Shown: positions 36,294 through 46,009, numbered from the stretch's first letter. The stretch: DNA of 64,000 bases from Sphingobacterium sp. PCS056 (GCF_023273895.1 NZ_CP096883.1:1364001-1428000), one strand, 5' to 3'. Numbers and translations are program-made. Notes: generated by a model not told the origin, from the sequence alone.

Positions 36294-37128
36294 TTTTGAT
36301 TTAACCCCTTTTAATTCTTACCGTTTGAATGCGACTTGTCAAAAAGCTATTTTCCCTTCAACTGAAGATGATATCTTACAAGTTTTTACAGAGGAAAGTA
36401 ATTACGTGCTGATTGGTAGTGGTCATAATATTATTTTATCTAAATCATTTTACGATGAGACTTTTATTATTTTAACAAAAACATTTGATTCCATTCAGGT
36501 TTTTGATGATATTTTAGAAGTTGAGGCAGGAGCTTGGATGACCGATTTAGCTGTTAAGGCACAAGAATTGGGCCTGAGTGGCTTAGAGGTTTTTTACGAT
36601 ATTCCAAGTTCTTTGGGCGGTGCAATTGTAATGAATGCGGGGGCATCTGGATATGAAATTAAAGATGTCCTTCTGAAAGTCCGCTATCTCGATCTACAAG
36701 ATATGCAAATTAAGGAGATCCTTAAAGAGGATATGTCTTTTGAATATCGAAATAGTTTTTTTCAGCGTAATACAGATAAAGTTGTACTCAAAGCATGGTT
36801 ACAACTGGAGCGGAAAGACTGCGAAAGTGTTCAGTTATTTATGGATGAAATCAAAACTCAACGATGGGCAAAGCAACCTAAAGATTTACCAAATGCTGGT
36901 AGTGTTTTTAAAAGACCAAAGGGCTATTTTGTTGGGGCTATTATTGATGAATTAAATCTTAAAGGTTATACGGTTGGTGGAGCGAAGATATCCGAAAAGC
37001 ATGGTGGGTTTATCGTGAACTTTAATCAGGCTACTGGTGAAGATATTATTCGAGTAATAGAACACGTCAAAAAATGTGTTTTTGAACGATTTCAAGTTGA
37101 TTTGGAAATAGAACAGCGTATTATTTAA
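36277..37128 (+). CDS. MurB homologue: FAD-dependent enolpyruvyl-sugar reductase
   Basis: A type II MurB-like flavoenzyme of 283 residues. The FAD-binding motif appears as GSGHNIILS and YDIPSSLGGAIVMNAGASGYEI. The conserved YR (EYRNSFF), the catalytic Ser in NAGSVFKRP and the C-terminal acidic motif LEIEQRI are all kept. It would reduce the product of the MurA homologue to a lactyl ether sugar. Cell-wall murA and murB are normally in division or scattered loci, so this pair is most simply explained as making a muramic-type sugar for the polymer. Confidence 0.86.
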   Translation: MEIKYNFDLTPFNSYRLNATCQKAIFPSTEDDILQVFTEESNYVLIGSGHNIILSKSFYDETFIILTKTFDSIQVFDDILEVEAGAWMTDLAVKAQELGLSGLEVFYDIPSSLGGAIVMNAGASGYEIKDVLLKVRYLDLQDMQIKEILKEDMSFEYRNSFFQRNTDKVVLKAWLQLERKDCESVQLFMDEIKTQRWAKQPKDLPNAGSVFKRPKGYFVGAIIDELNLKGYTVGGAKISEKHGGFIVNFNQATGEDIIRVIEHVKKCVFERFQVDLEIEQRII

Positions 37129-38315
37129 TGGAGCGTCTATCGATTGTATATTTTATTTTTGCCACAGGTAAGGCCAATGGCGGACATTATAGAAGCCTAG
37201 CGCTTACTGCTGAGCATATGGCCAAGCATCATGATGTTAAAATAATTGTTTTAGGTTATACCTACTCGCATATTATTAAAGATGCTCCTATTGAAAGCGA
37301 ATTTATATATTTTAATGGTTTGAATATCAGTTCTGCTTTAAAAAAGGTGCAATTATCTGTTGATAAGAAAAGTATTCTACATGCTTTTGATCTATATGCA
37401 TATTTTATTGTGCGACTGCTCCGTTTAAAACTGGGTAATAAAATTGCATTGACTAAGTGTGGGGGGCCAAATCCAAAAGATTATTTTCCTAAAGTCAAAA
37501 ATCTGGTTCTTTTTAGTCAAGAAGATTTTGACTATTTCTCTGAAAGATCTCGTTATGCTGATAGCGAGTTGCATTTGATCCCCAATCGTACAGAAGACTT
37601 TCTAACAAATCTGAACAAAATTGAGGAAATTAAGAGTAAGTTTAACCTGCACAATTTTGATAAAGTTATCCTAAGAATCTGTCGTATCAGCCGAATGTAT
37701 CAAAAGTCTATTTTGCAAAGTATTAATTTGCATCAATATGTCACTGATCAGGGCTGTAAAGCCGCATTAATAATCTTAGGAAATATTCAAGATCAATCAG
37801 TGATTGATAATTTAAAAGTTAAGCTTCCAGAAAGTGTTTTTTTTCTGACAGAAGATCGATTTACTGCTAATGCGAAAGAAGTGATTGAAGTTGCTGATTG
37901 GGTTATTGGGACGGGAAGAGGTTTTATGGAAGCCAGCGCGAAATCGAGAGTAATGTTTTCAGTATCGATGCAAGATGACTTACCTATGCTTATTGGATCT
38001 CATAATTTTGATCAGGCATTTGCATTTAATTTTTCAGAACGAATTGCTTTTGAAAACCAGCAAATTGTTGACAACAAGGTTAATATCATAAAACTGTTTA
38101 ATGAGGAAGAATACGAGGAAAATTTAAAAAAACAATCTTTAATCCGTTTTCGGGAATATTTTTCAATAGAGGGAGCTGTAGAAAAATATAGTAATATGTA
38201 CACAAAATTACGTGACGACTCTAAAGATGATAAAGATTTGATTTTACACTGGTTTAAATTTATAAGAGCTAATTTAGGAACATGGTACAGGGAATTGCGC
38301 AAACAAATAAAGTAG
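37128..38315 (+). CDS. Glycosyltransferase-like protein, diverged
   Basis: A protein of 395 residues starting in the TAATG overlap with the MurB homologue. VYFIFATGKANGGHYRSLAL at the N-terminus looks like a GT-B acceptor loop. VILRICRISRMYQKSILQSI and WVIGTGRGFMEASAKSRVMFSV sit where a GT-B donor domain has its phosphate loop and E-x7-E. The family is uncertain. It may add the sugar modified by the Mur-type enzymes. Confidence 0.65.
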   Translation: MERLSIVYFIFATGKANGGHYRSLALTAEHMAKHHDVKIIVLGYTYSHIIKDAPIESEFIYFNGLNISSALKKVQLSVDKKSILHAFDLYAYFIVRLLRLKLGNKIALTKCGGPNPKDYFPKVKNLVLFSQEDFDYFSERSRYADSELHLIPNRTEDFLTNLNKIEEIKSKFNLHNFDKVILRICRISRMYQKSILQSINLHQYVTDQGCKAALIILGNIQDQSVIDNLKVKLPESVFFLTEDRFTANAKEVIEVADWVIGTGRGFMEASAKSRVMFSVSMQDDLPMLIGSHNFDQAFAFNFSERIAFENQQIVDNKVNIIKLFNEEEYEENLKKQSLIRFREYFSIEGAVEKYSNMYTKLRDDSKDDKDLILHWFKFIRANLGTWYRELRKQIK

Positions 38316-39448
38316 AAAAATTTATTTTACTTCTATTTTCTTTCTTTCTTGCCTTTGGAAAGTACGATCCTTTTCATACCGGTGGTCTTTATTTTGATGC
38401 GATTACGGTATTTTCGTTAATCGTTATTTTCAGTAATGCAAACAAAAATAGATTATGGAGCAAAGAATATTCCAGACAATATTTTCTCCTATTTTCCATT
38501 GCCATATTATTTTATATTGCCACTATGTTTTATGGATTAAGTTTTACCAATGATATCCCATTAAAGGTAAAATACCTCTTTGCCATTACAATCTTTATCT
38601 TCTTTTCTTATAAATTTAGCGAAGATGAATCTTTAAAATATAAAAGTTTGTTACTTTTTGGATTAGCTTGCGGTTTAATTGCTGTAGGTTATAAATTGGG
38701 ACTTTTTAACAGTCAATTTCAATTTAACAAGGGGAGGTTACTTATTTTTGGTGAAAATCCAAATTCGATCAGTGCACGATTAGCTGCTGGATTTATTATT
38801 TTATATTATAATATTCTAGAAGACCCTTTACGTTTAGGTAAGAAACGCTTCTTATTAGCTGTTTTTTTGATTCCACTTATTCTATTCGTTATAGATACAG
38901 GTTCTCGCGGGTCATTTATTATATTAATATTAGCATTTATATTACTAACTATCGTATCCAAAATTCATATTGCAATCAAATTTTTTCTTGGATTACTTTC
39001 TGTATTAAGTACTTCTTATCTTTTGATTGCACTAGCAAATTCATCTTTATTAAGCCGATTTCAAGAAAAAGATCTAACTGGGGGAAGGGAGAGAATTTGG
39101 AACATTATCTTTGAAATTGTTCAAAATAATATTTGGGGCGTTGGAGAAGAGGGATATTTAATTGAAATGGGACTAATCTCTGATCGTGTTCAAGATGCGC
39201 ACAATTTATTTTTATATCTGCTAGTATGTGGTGGTTGGTTAGCATTGACATTATTCCTAATATTCTTATGGAAGCTATTTCTAAAATCATATGAACAATT
39301 TCGACAGAAGAACGTATTACCTTTTATTTTTTTCGTGTTCTTTGTCTTTCTAATGACGAAGACCGGTGGTATTATGACATATCTGATTATGTGGTATTTT
39401 CTAGCCTACATTAATAGTTATTCGAATTTTAAATTAAAATCAGTATGA
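38282..39448 (+). CDS. wzy: O-antigen ligase/polymerase-like membrane protein (Wzy-type)
   Basis: A polytopic membrane protein of 388 residues with about ten hydrophobic segments. Its largest loop contains the ligase-family pattern FGENPNSISARLAAG, DTGSRGSFIILILA and DLTGGRERIWNIIFEIV, followed by WGVGEEGY and DAHNLFLYLLVCGGW. These resemble the O-antigen ligase domain shared by Wzy and WaaL. Given the flippase in the same operon, a repeat-unit polymerase is the better choice. Its start overlaps the preceding gene by 34 bases. Confidence 0.82.
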   Translation: MVQGIAQTNKVEKFILLLFSFFLAFGKYDPFHTGGLYFDAITVFSLIVIFSNANKNRLWSKEYSRQYFLLFSIAILFYIATMFYGLSFTNDIPLKVKYLFAITIFIFFSYKFSEDESLKYKSLLLFGLACGLIAVGYKLGLFNSQFQFNKGRLLIFGENPNSISARLAAGFIILYYNILEDPLRLGKKRFLLAVFLIPLILFVIDTGSRGSFIILILAFILLTIVSKIHIAIKFFLGLLSVLSTSYLLIALANSSLLSRFQEKDLTGGRERIWNIIFEIVQNNIWGVGEEGYLIEMGLISDRVQDAHNLFLYLLVCGGWLALTLFLIFLWKLFLKSYEQFRQKNVLPFIFFVFFVFLMTKTGGIMTYLIMWYFLAYINSYSNFKLKSV

Positions 39449-40593
39449 AAGTAAAATCAATTTTAATACATGCTTGGACGCTTCGTAAAAAGGATGGGAA
39501 ATATTATATTCCTTTTACGCACTGGGTCTATTTGAATGAGATTGTCAAGTATTATGATAAAATATGTTTACTTTCTCCTACTGATTTAGATCTCAATGAT
39601 GAAACAATGTATGAATCCATTGATGGTTTTTCGAATGTAGAAGTATACGAACTTCCCTACACGGATGGATATATTGCAGCAGTAAAGCATTTTTTTAAAT
39701 ATAAGAAAGCGTATAAAGAACTATCTTCTCATTATAATGTTGTCTATGCAAGGTATCCAATACCATTTGGCTGGTTACAAAAAAAATATTTTCAAGGGAA
39801 AAGTAGGATCATTCATTTCGTTGGTGACCCAATGGATACAATTATAAATAACCCCAGTTTATCAATTCTCAAAAAAGTTGTATATAGACTTTTTTTTAAA
39901 CCAGAGCATGCTATGTTTATGTCAGCATGTAAAGATGCTAAAGTATATACAAATGGATATCATTTAGCAGAGCGATTAGAAAAATATGGTATAAAAGCAA
40001 AGCCTTTGATTTCATCAACACTTAATGATGAAGATTTCTATTTTGAAACAAAGGATCTAAACTGTAGTGCACCTAGAATTATTTATGTAGGATATTTAAG
40101 GAAGGCTAAGGGGGTGGAAACAATAGTTAAGGCTTTTGGATTACTTCAAGTACATAAGCCAGCAGCTAGATTAACTATTGTAGGTCATGGAGAATCAGAA
40201 GTATTTTTAAAATCACTAGTCGAAAATGAAAAGATTCAGAATGTAATTTTTGAAGGGCATGTGGATAATAGAGATAGATTAAACCAATTACTGAGAGACA
40301 ACGATATCTTTTGCTTTGGCTCCCTTTCCGAAGGTTCACCACGTGTAATTCTTGAAGCGATGGCAAATGGACTTGCTGTAGTGAGTACTCCTGTGGGTTC
40401 CCTGCCTACGACATTTGAAGATAATAAAGATATTTTGTTTGCAAACTTTAGTGATGAAAAGGATTTTATGGAAAAATTACTAAAACTTTCTTCAGATTCT
40501 GAAGTTTATCAGTTTATACGACTAAATTCTTATAATAAAGTTTCTAATTATAAAATCGAAAATTTTTTAAAAACAATATTTTATGAAGCATAA
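39445..40593 (+). CDS. Family 4 glycosyltransferase
   Basis: GT-B fold, 382 residues. The donor domain has IYVGYLRKAKGVETIVKAF, IVGHGESE and GSLSEGSPRVILEAMANGLAVVSTPVGSLP with the E-x7-E motif. The N-terminus (ILIHAWTLRKKDGKYYI) is unusual for the family. It overlaps its neighbours on both sides. Confidence 0.88.
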   Translation: MKVKSILIHAWTLRKKDGKYYIPFTHWVYLNEIVKYYDKICLLSPTDLDLNDETMYESIDGFSNVEVYELPYTDGYIAAVKHFFKYKKAYKELSSHYNVVYARYPIPFGWLQKKYFQGKSRIIHFVGDPMDTIINNPSLSILKKVVYRLFFKPEHAMFMSACKDAKVYTNGYHLAERLEKYGIKAKPLISSTLNDEDFYFETKDLNCSAPRIIYVGYLRKAKGVETIVKAFGLLQVHKPAARLTIVGHGESEVFLKSLVENEKIQNVIFEGHVDNRDRLNQLLRDNDIFCFGSLSEGSPRVILEAMANGLAVVSTPVGSLPTTFEDNKDILFANFSDEKDFMEKLLKLSSDSEVYQFIRLNSYNKVSNYKIENFLKTIFYEA

Positions 40594-41092
40594 ATTAGTA
40601 TTAATATATAGCTGGTTTATAAGAGTTATTTTCCTAGTAGTACCGGATTTTCCTTTTACAATGAGAGTTAGAGGTTTTTTTTATGGTTTAATGATGAATA
40701 AGTGTGGTAAAAACTTTCAAGTAACGAATAACGCAATCTTAAAAGGGCTTCATAACTTTTCGATCGGAGATCATGTGTTTATTGGAAATAACTGTATAAT
40801 TATGGGAAGTGGTGAATTAGTAATTGAAAGTGAAGTAATGGTAGCTCCTAATACTGTCATTGTAATGGGTAACCATACTTCAGTTAATAATTCTTATCGA
40901 TTCGGACCAATAAAAAAAGGTAAAGTTTTAATTGGTAAGGGAAGTTGGGTAGGTGCAAATTGTACGATAGCAATTGGTGCGGTTTTGCCTGAGAATTCAG
41001 TACTTGGAGCAAATAGCTTTTTAAATAAAGAGTTCGATATTAAACATTCATTGTATGCCGGGTCTCCCGCCAAACATATTATTAACTTATGA
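40583..41092 (+). CDS. Hexapeptide-repeat acyltransferase
   Basis: A 169-residue left-handed beta-helix enzyme with repeats FSIGDHVFIGNNCIIMGSG and VIESEVMVAPNTVIVMGNH (catalytic-type His), then KVLIGKGSWVGANCTIAIG and the C-terminal GANSFLNKEF with YAGSPAKH. It is probably an O-acetyltransferase for the polymer. It is the second of two such enzymes in region 2. Confidence 0.86.
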   Translation: MKHKLVLIYSWFIRVIFLVVPDFPFTMRVRGFFYGLMMNKCGKNFQVTNNAILKGLHNFSIGDHVFIGNNCIIMGSGELVIESEVMVAPNTVIVMGNHTSVNNSYRFGPIKKGKVLIGKGSWVGANCTIAIGAVLPENSVLGANSFLNKEFDIKHSLYAGSPAKHIINL

Positions 41093-42371
41093 TAAGTAGA
41101 CTACTATTTTATTTGGGTGTTGTGTGGAGAAATCCAAGTTTATCCAAATCTATGAAAGAATTAATGCAAACTGATTTTGCTTCATTGGATGATTTAAAAA
41201 AGATTCAAGAAAAGAAACTTCATAAATTATTAAATATTGCATTTGAGAAATCTCCTTATTTGAAAGAAAAATATTTTGCAGCGGGTGTTAAACGTGAAGA
41301 TATAAAATCTATAGCAGACTTAGTTAAATTGCCCGTTATTGATAAGGATGAATTAAGGATAAATAGTTCAAGTATTAATAGTACTATTAAATTTAAAAAG
41401 ATTTTTTTGTCTGAAACTTCTGGGACTTCAGGTCAGCCTTTAAAGTTTAATAAAAATGAAGAGTGGGATTCCATAAATAGAGCTGCTATGTTTAGAGGAT
41501 ATAGTTGGTATGGAGTAAAACCTTGGGACAAGAATGGTTATTTCTGGGGTTATAATATTGATATAAAAAGTCAAAAAAAATAAAACTACTTGACTCTTTA
41601 CAGAATCGATTTCGAATTTTTTCTTATGAAAAAGATGAAATAATACGTTTTTCAAAGAAGTTATCACAGGCAAAATACTTAGAGGGCTATTCTTCCATGA
41701 TTTACGAAGTGGCTAAAATAATTAATTTAACACCACAATTAGAAAAGCCAGTAGGAATAAAGTTAATAAAAGGAACTTCAGAAAAAATATATGATAATTA
41801 TCATGATGAAACAATTAAAGCATTTGGTTCAAAAATAAGAAGTGAATATGGTGCTGCAGAAGCGGGATTAATAGCATTTGAATGTCCTCAGGGCTATATG
41901 CATATTAACAGTGAAAACGTGATTGTGGAAATAGAAGATGGCGAGATTTTAGTTACGAATCTTGTATCACATTCATTTCCTATTATCAGATATAAATTGG
42001 GTGATAAAATTTCGCTTGCGCCAGAAGAATTTCGATGTAACTGTGGACGTCAGCATCCCGTTATATTAGATGTTTTAGGACGTGTTGGAAAAAAAATTAT
42101 TGGTTTTAACGAAACATATCCAAGTTTAACATTTTATTATGTATTTAAAAATTTGGCATTAAATTCTGGAATAGTATTAAATTATCAAGCGGTTCAAAAT
42201 AAGAAAGGTTTTGTTCTGCTTAAGATTGAGCAGGATAGATTAGAGGAAGATTTAGTTTCTAAAGAGCTTGAAAAATATTTTAAAAATGATATTAGGTTTG
42301 AGGTTCAGTACAATGTAGTCTTGCATGCAATGGATGGTAAATTAAAAGATTTTATAACTACACTAGATTAA
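41089..42371 (+). pseudogene. PaaK/CapK-type adenylate-forming enzyme, frame broken at an A8 run
   Basis: Two frames together encode one full-length protein of about 427 residues. The first, 41089-41583, carries the ATP-binding motif SETSGTSGQPLKF and ends at TAA just after eight A residues (41573-41580). The second is open from 41580 (IKLLDSLQNRF) to 42371 and carries EYGAAEAGLIAFEC and the later YKLGDK and DVLGRVGKK motifs. A single added A, or a -1 ribosomal slip on the A run, restores the whole protein. Members of this family occur in capsule loci and may activate a carboxylic acid for transfer to a sugar. Pseudogene, phase-variable gene and recoded gene are all possible. Confidence 0.8.
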
Positions 42372-42373
42372 AA

Positions 42374-43123
42374 ATGAAAGTTTCTATAATCACTCCTGTA
42401 TTTAATGCTTCGCGATTTTTAGAAGAAACAGCAAAATCAGTTCTTGGCCAATCGTATTCAGATTGGGAATGGTTATTAATTGATGATTGTTCTGGTGATA
42501 ACTCTTGGACGATTATGCAACAACTTGCTCTAAAGGATCCAAGAATACGAATTTACCAAAACGATACAAATCTGCGAGCGGGTAAAACTCGGAACAGAGC
42601 AATAGAAATGGCTAAAGGAAGATTTATTGCATTTTTAGATAGTGATGACCTGTGGCATGCTGACAAATTAAAATTGCAGATACCTTTTATGTTGGATAAT
42701 AATTACTCGTTTTCACATACGTCCTATGGCTATCTGGATGAAGAAGGACGCAATATAAAGAGTACATTACATGTTAGCAAAGAGGTAGATTATCAGCATC
42801 TATTGAAATATACTGAAATATCATGTTTAACGGCTGTTTACGATGCGCAAAATATAGGTAAATGGTATATGTCGGAACATGCAAGAAAACAAGATTATGC
42901 ACTTTGGCTATCAATATTAAAATCAGGAGTTAAATCATATGGTCTTGATCAGGAACTCGCTTACTACAGACAGGTCAGAGGCTCTGCAACAAGTAAAAAA
43001 TATAAATTAATCTGGAAACATATTGTTTTTTTAAAACAAACACAAGGCTTTAGCACGTTCAAAGCGATCTATTATACAGGTTACTGGATGGTTAATGGCT
43101 TTATTCGTTATTTCCTTAAATAA
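42374..43123 (+). CDS. Family 2 glycosyltransferase
   Basis: GT-A fold, 249 residues. VSIITPVFNASRFLEETAKSV, IDDCSGDNSW, AGKTRNRAIEMAKGRFIAF and LDSDDLW (DXD) resemble the WcaA-type transferases of teichuronic and capsule loci. The DYALWLSILKSG and AYYRQVRGSATS motifs also fit. It lies three bases after the interrupted CapK gene. Confidence 0.88.
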   Translation: MKVSIITPVFNASRFLEETAKSVLGQSYSDWEWLLIDDCSGDNSWTIMQQLALKDPRIRIYQNDTNLRAGKTRNRAIEMAKGRFIAFLDSDDLWHADKLKLQIPFMLDNNYSFSHTSYGYLDEEGRNIKSTLHVSKEVDYQHLLKYTEISCLTAVYDAQNIGKWYMSEHARKQDYALWLSILKSGVKSYGLDQELAYYRQVRGSATSKKYKLIWKHIVFLKQTQGFSTFKAIYYTGYWMVNGFIRYFLK

Positions 43124-43131
43124 ATCATAAA

Positions 43132-44298
43132 ATGAAACATTTCATTATAATAGTATATCTTTTCAGTCTGTCCTTGCTATCTTTTGCACAGCAGACTGAA
43201 ATGAGAGGGGGCTTGAAATATTATAAAATTGATAAAAAATACTATCCCTCTGCAGTCGAAAAGAGTAAGTTTGATACTGAAATAAAACAGTATAGCCAAA
43301 CAGCTTTTAAGGTCGACAATGCTTTACCTAAAGGTAAAAAGACTAAAGGCCAAGTTGATTACACCACCGAAATTCAGAAGCTGATTGATCAGTATGATGT
43401 GCTGTTATTTCCCGATTATCCATTACTTATCAACGAAAAGGGATTGAAGGTGCGATCTAATCAGGTTCTTATTTTTCCTCCAAATTCAAAATTGATTATG
43501 AAGGCTAATAATAAACCTCGCTATGTGCTATTATTAATACAGGAAGTACAAAATGTCAAGATCTATAATGTCAAGATGGAGGGTGACCGTTATCAGCATT
43601 TAAATTCTGAAGGGGAATGGGGTATGGGTATCCGTGTTTTCGGTGCTAAAAATGTGAAGATTGTTAATCCTATAATTGAAAAAATGTGGGGCGATGGAAT
43701 TTATATAGGTGGACCTCGAGGTAAAGAAAGTAAATCGGTCGATGTTTATAATGCGGTATTGGATAATAACCGGAGAAATGCCATATCGATTACTTCAGCA
43801 GATGGCGTAAATATTTATAATGCATTGTGTGCCAATTCAAATGGAAATCTTCCAAAAGGTGGAATAGATATAGAGCCTAATAGTAATGAGAATGTTATTG
43901 ACAATATAAAGTTAATTAATCCAATCACATTTAGAAATCCAGTTTATGGAATAGCATTATCACTAGGCAAACTAGTTGGAGAAAAACGAAAAACAGTAAA
44001 TATTACAATTGAAAATCCTTTGATTATTGGTAGTAAGTTTGGTTTAACCGTTCCAAGTTTTAAAGCCGGTTTTAAGAAAAATCAAGTAGTTGGAACAGTT
44101 ACTGTTAACAATCTACAAGTTTATTATTCTTCAAATCCTGTTAAAAATGTTCCTGAATTCGAATATGATGTTAATGTAGTATTTAATAATTTTAAATTTT
44201 TCAATACAAAGAAAGGAGCGGGCACAATTCGAAATGAAAAAATTGAAAGACAGGTCCAAACTAATCTTTCAAAATTCCAAAGGATAAATGTTAAATAA
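43132..44298 (+). CDS. Secreted right-handed beta-helix protein
   Basis: A signal peptide (IIIVYLFSLSLLSFAQQ) precedes 370 residues of beta-helix-like repeats such as VRSNQVLIFPPNSKLIM, VQNVKIYNVKMEGD and VKIVNPIIEKMWGDGIYI. GDGIYIGG and NNRRNAISI mirror pectate-lyase-like folds. In polysaccharide operons such proteins are often lyases, hydrolases or epimerases acting on the polymer in the periplasm. No catalytic set can be assigned by eye, so activity is open. It lies between a transferase and the initiating enzyme. Confidence 0.75.
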   Translation: MKHFIIIVYLFSLSLLSFAQQTEMRGGLKYYKIDKKYYPSAVEKSKFDTEIKQYSQTAFKVDNALPKGKKTKGQVDYTTEIQKLIDQYDVLLFPDYPLLINEKGLKVRSNQVLIFPPNSKLIMKANNKPRYVLLLIQEVQNVKIYNVKMEGDRYQHLNSEGEWGMGIRVFGAKNVKIVNPIIEKMWGDGIYIGGPRGKESKSVDVYNAVLDNNRRNAISITSADGVNIYNALCANSNGNLPKGGIDIEPNSNENVIDNIKLINPITFRNPVYGIALSLGKLVGEKRKTVNITIENPLIIGSKFGLTVPSFKAGFKKNQVVGTVTVNNLQVYYSSNPVKNVPEFEYDVNVVFNNFKFFNTKKGAGTIRNEKIERQVQTNLSKFQRINVK

Positions 44299-44373
44299 GG
44301 TATTTGATTATTTTTTATATAGTATTATTGCTTTAGTAAGGTACTATGTTTTTAAACTGAATTAAGATCAAGA

Positions 44374-45345
44374 ATGATATATTTACTAGTATTTGCTTCA
44401 TTATTTTTATTGGAGTTGTTTTATTTTCGATTGGCAGATCGTTTTAATATTATTGATAAGCCTAACGAAAGAAGTTCGCATACAAAAATTACCTTAAGAG
44501 GTGGTGGTATTATTTTCTACATGGGTGCTCTTATTTATTTCCTCATTTCGGGATTCCAGTACCCTTGGTTTTTTCTTGGATTGACCTTGATGACCCTAAT
44601 TTCATTTTTAGACGATGTCTTTACTTTGTCTAATAAAATTAGATTATTGGTTCATTTTTCAGCTGTTTTATTAATGGCTTACCAGATGCATTTATTTGAC
44701 ATGCCTTGGTATTATCTGTTGATTACCTTTATTATTGTAGTAGGTGTCATTAATGCCTATAATTTTATGGATGGTATAAATGGCATCACAGCTTGTTATA
44801 GTCTTGCAGTGGGAGGTTTATTATTGATCGTCAACTATAAAATCGGTTATATAGTGCAAGATCTTTTGATATTTACATTATTAGGAGTTCTCGTATTTGC
44901 ATTCTTTAACTTTCGTAATAGTGCTCGATGTTTTGCAGGCGATGTCGGCGCTGTTTCAATAGCATACATCTTGCTTTTCGCTCTTGGCACATTGATATTA
45001 GTTACTGGAAATTTGATTTATATCTTATTTCTAAGTGTATATGGCATAGATGCAGTATGGACCATTATCAGAAGATTGTATCTAAAGGAAAATATATTTG
45101 AAGCCCATCGTTCTCATTTATATCAGTTTTTAGGTAATGAGGCGGGATTTCATAAATTGCTTATTTCTTTTCTGTATGGGGCCATTCAATTTTTAGTTGG
45201 TGTCATTGTTATTCAAATTTCAAATTATTCAGTACAAGCACAGGCCATATTTTCGATAATTTTACTTATTTTCATGAGTTTCATGTACTTAATACTGAAA
45301 AGTTGGATATTAAAAAAATATGTAAAAAAGATAAGCTATGTCTAA
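44374..45345 (+). CDS. Undecaprenyl-phosphate sugar-1-phosphate transferase (WecA/WbpL-type)
   Basis: Starts repeat-unit assembly by moving a HexNAc-1-phosphate to undecaprenyl phosphate. It is a membrane protein of 323 residues with about ten segments. Family motifs are NIIDKPNERSSHT, GGGIIFYMG, SFLDD (Asp-Asp), NAYNFMDGINGI (Asp-rich catalytic loop) and AHRSHLYQ (the HXXH-like C-terminal motif). It is the only clear initiating transferase of the window and probably serves region 2. Confidence 0.9.
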   Translation: MIYLLVFASLFLLELFYFRLADRFNIIDKPNERSSHTKITLRGGGIIFYMGALIYFLISGFQYPWFFLGLTLMTLISFLDDVFTLSNKIRLLVHFSAVLLMAYQMHLFDMPWYYLLITFIIVVGVINAYNFMDGINGITACYSLAVGGLLLIVNYKIGYIVQDLLIFTLLGVLVFAFFNFRNSARCFAGDVGAVSIAYILLFALGTLILVTGNLIYILFLSVYGIDAVWTIIRRLYLKENIFEAHRSHLYQFLGNEAGFHKLLISFLYGAIQFLVGVIVIQISNYSVQAQAIFSIILLIFMSFMYLILKSWILKKYVKKISYV

Positions 45346-45766
45346 ACAGATGAAAACCATAATTGGTGGGATTGCAAAGGATGCACGTGGACAAATTCGT
45401 TATGTTAATGACTTTGACATGTCACTGGTCAAGCGTTTTTACATCATTCAAAATGCAGATACTGAATTGAAGAGAGGTTGGCGCGGTCATCAGACTGAGC
45501 AAAGGTGGTTCTATGTATTATCTGGTTCATTTGAAATGGATGTAGTTCAAATAGACAATTGGAATAGTCCTTCCAATAATCTTCCTGTTGAACATTTAAC
45601 AATTAAAGATACGGATCTGAGTGTACTACATGTACCAACTGGTTATGCCACTGCTTTTCGGGCACTGGAAGGAGGTAGTGAATTATTAGTTTATGCCGAT
45701 TACGATATTAGTCACGCCGCATTGGACGATCACACCTGGCCTATTGACTATTTTAGATCAAAATAA
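45338..45766 (+). CDS. WxcM/FdtA-like cupin (sugar isomerase family)
   Basis: A 142-residue single-domain cupin. RGWRGHQTEQRWFYVLSGSFEMDVV is the central double-strand motif and TGYATAFRALEGGSELLVYADYD follows. It resembles FdtA-type ketoisomerases and WxcM C-terminal domains. Only one clear His is retained in the first motif, so a binding or non-catalytic role is possible. It overlaps the WecA-like gene by 8 bases; an alternative ATG lies at 45350. Confidence 0.75.
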   Translation: MSKQMKTIIGGIAKDARGQIRYVNDFDMSLVKRFYIIQNADTELKRGWRGHQTEQRWFYVLSGSFEMDVVQIDNWNSPSNNLPVEHLTIKDTDLSVLHVPTGYATAFRALEGGSELLVYADYDISHAALDDHTWPIDYFRSK

Positions 45767-45966
45767 ATATTTCAGAATATAAGGTGATGAAGGATAATGT
45801 ACAATCAACAAAATATAAAAAAAAATTGTATAATTTACAATTATGGTTGTCAGACAATGTTTTTAGAGTTAGGCATTTTAGGCATCAATTTTGCATAAGG
45901 CCTAGCATTTTACGTACATCATTTTTTAAAATAACAATTAATACGAATTATCTGGGTAAATTAATA

Positions 45967-45974
45967 TATTTTTG
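45967..45974 (+). promoter_or_regulatory. Putative -7 box TATTTTTG before the Wza/Wzc pair
   Basis: TATTTTTG matches TAnnTTTG and lies 36 bases before the Wza-like gene. No clear -33 box is seen. It suggests that wza-wzc can be transcribed separately from the operon upstream. Confidence 0.45.
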
Positions 45975-46009
45975 CCCTTAAATTAAATCTATCTCATAAT
46001 TTATAAAAC

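Noticed and set aside
45784..45981. 65-residue frame before the Wza gene
   Set aside because: No signal or family, A+T-rich, and it overlaps the likely promoter of the Wza/Wzc pair.
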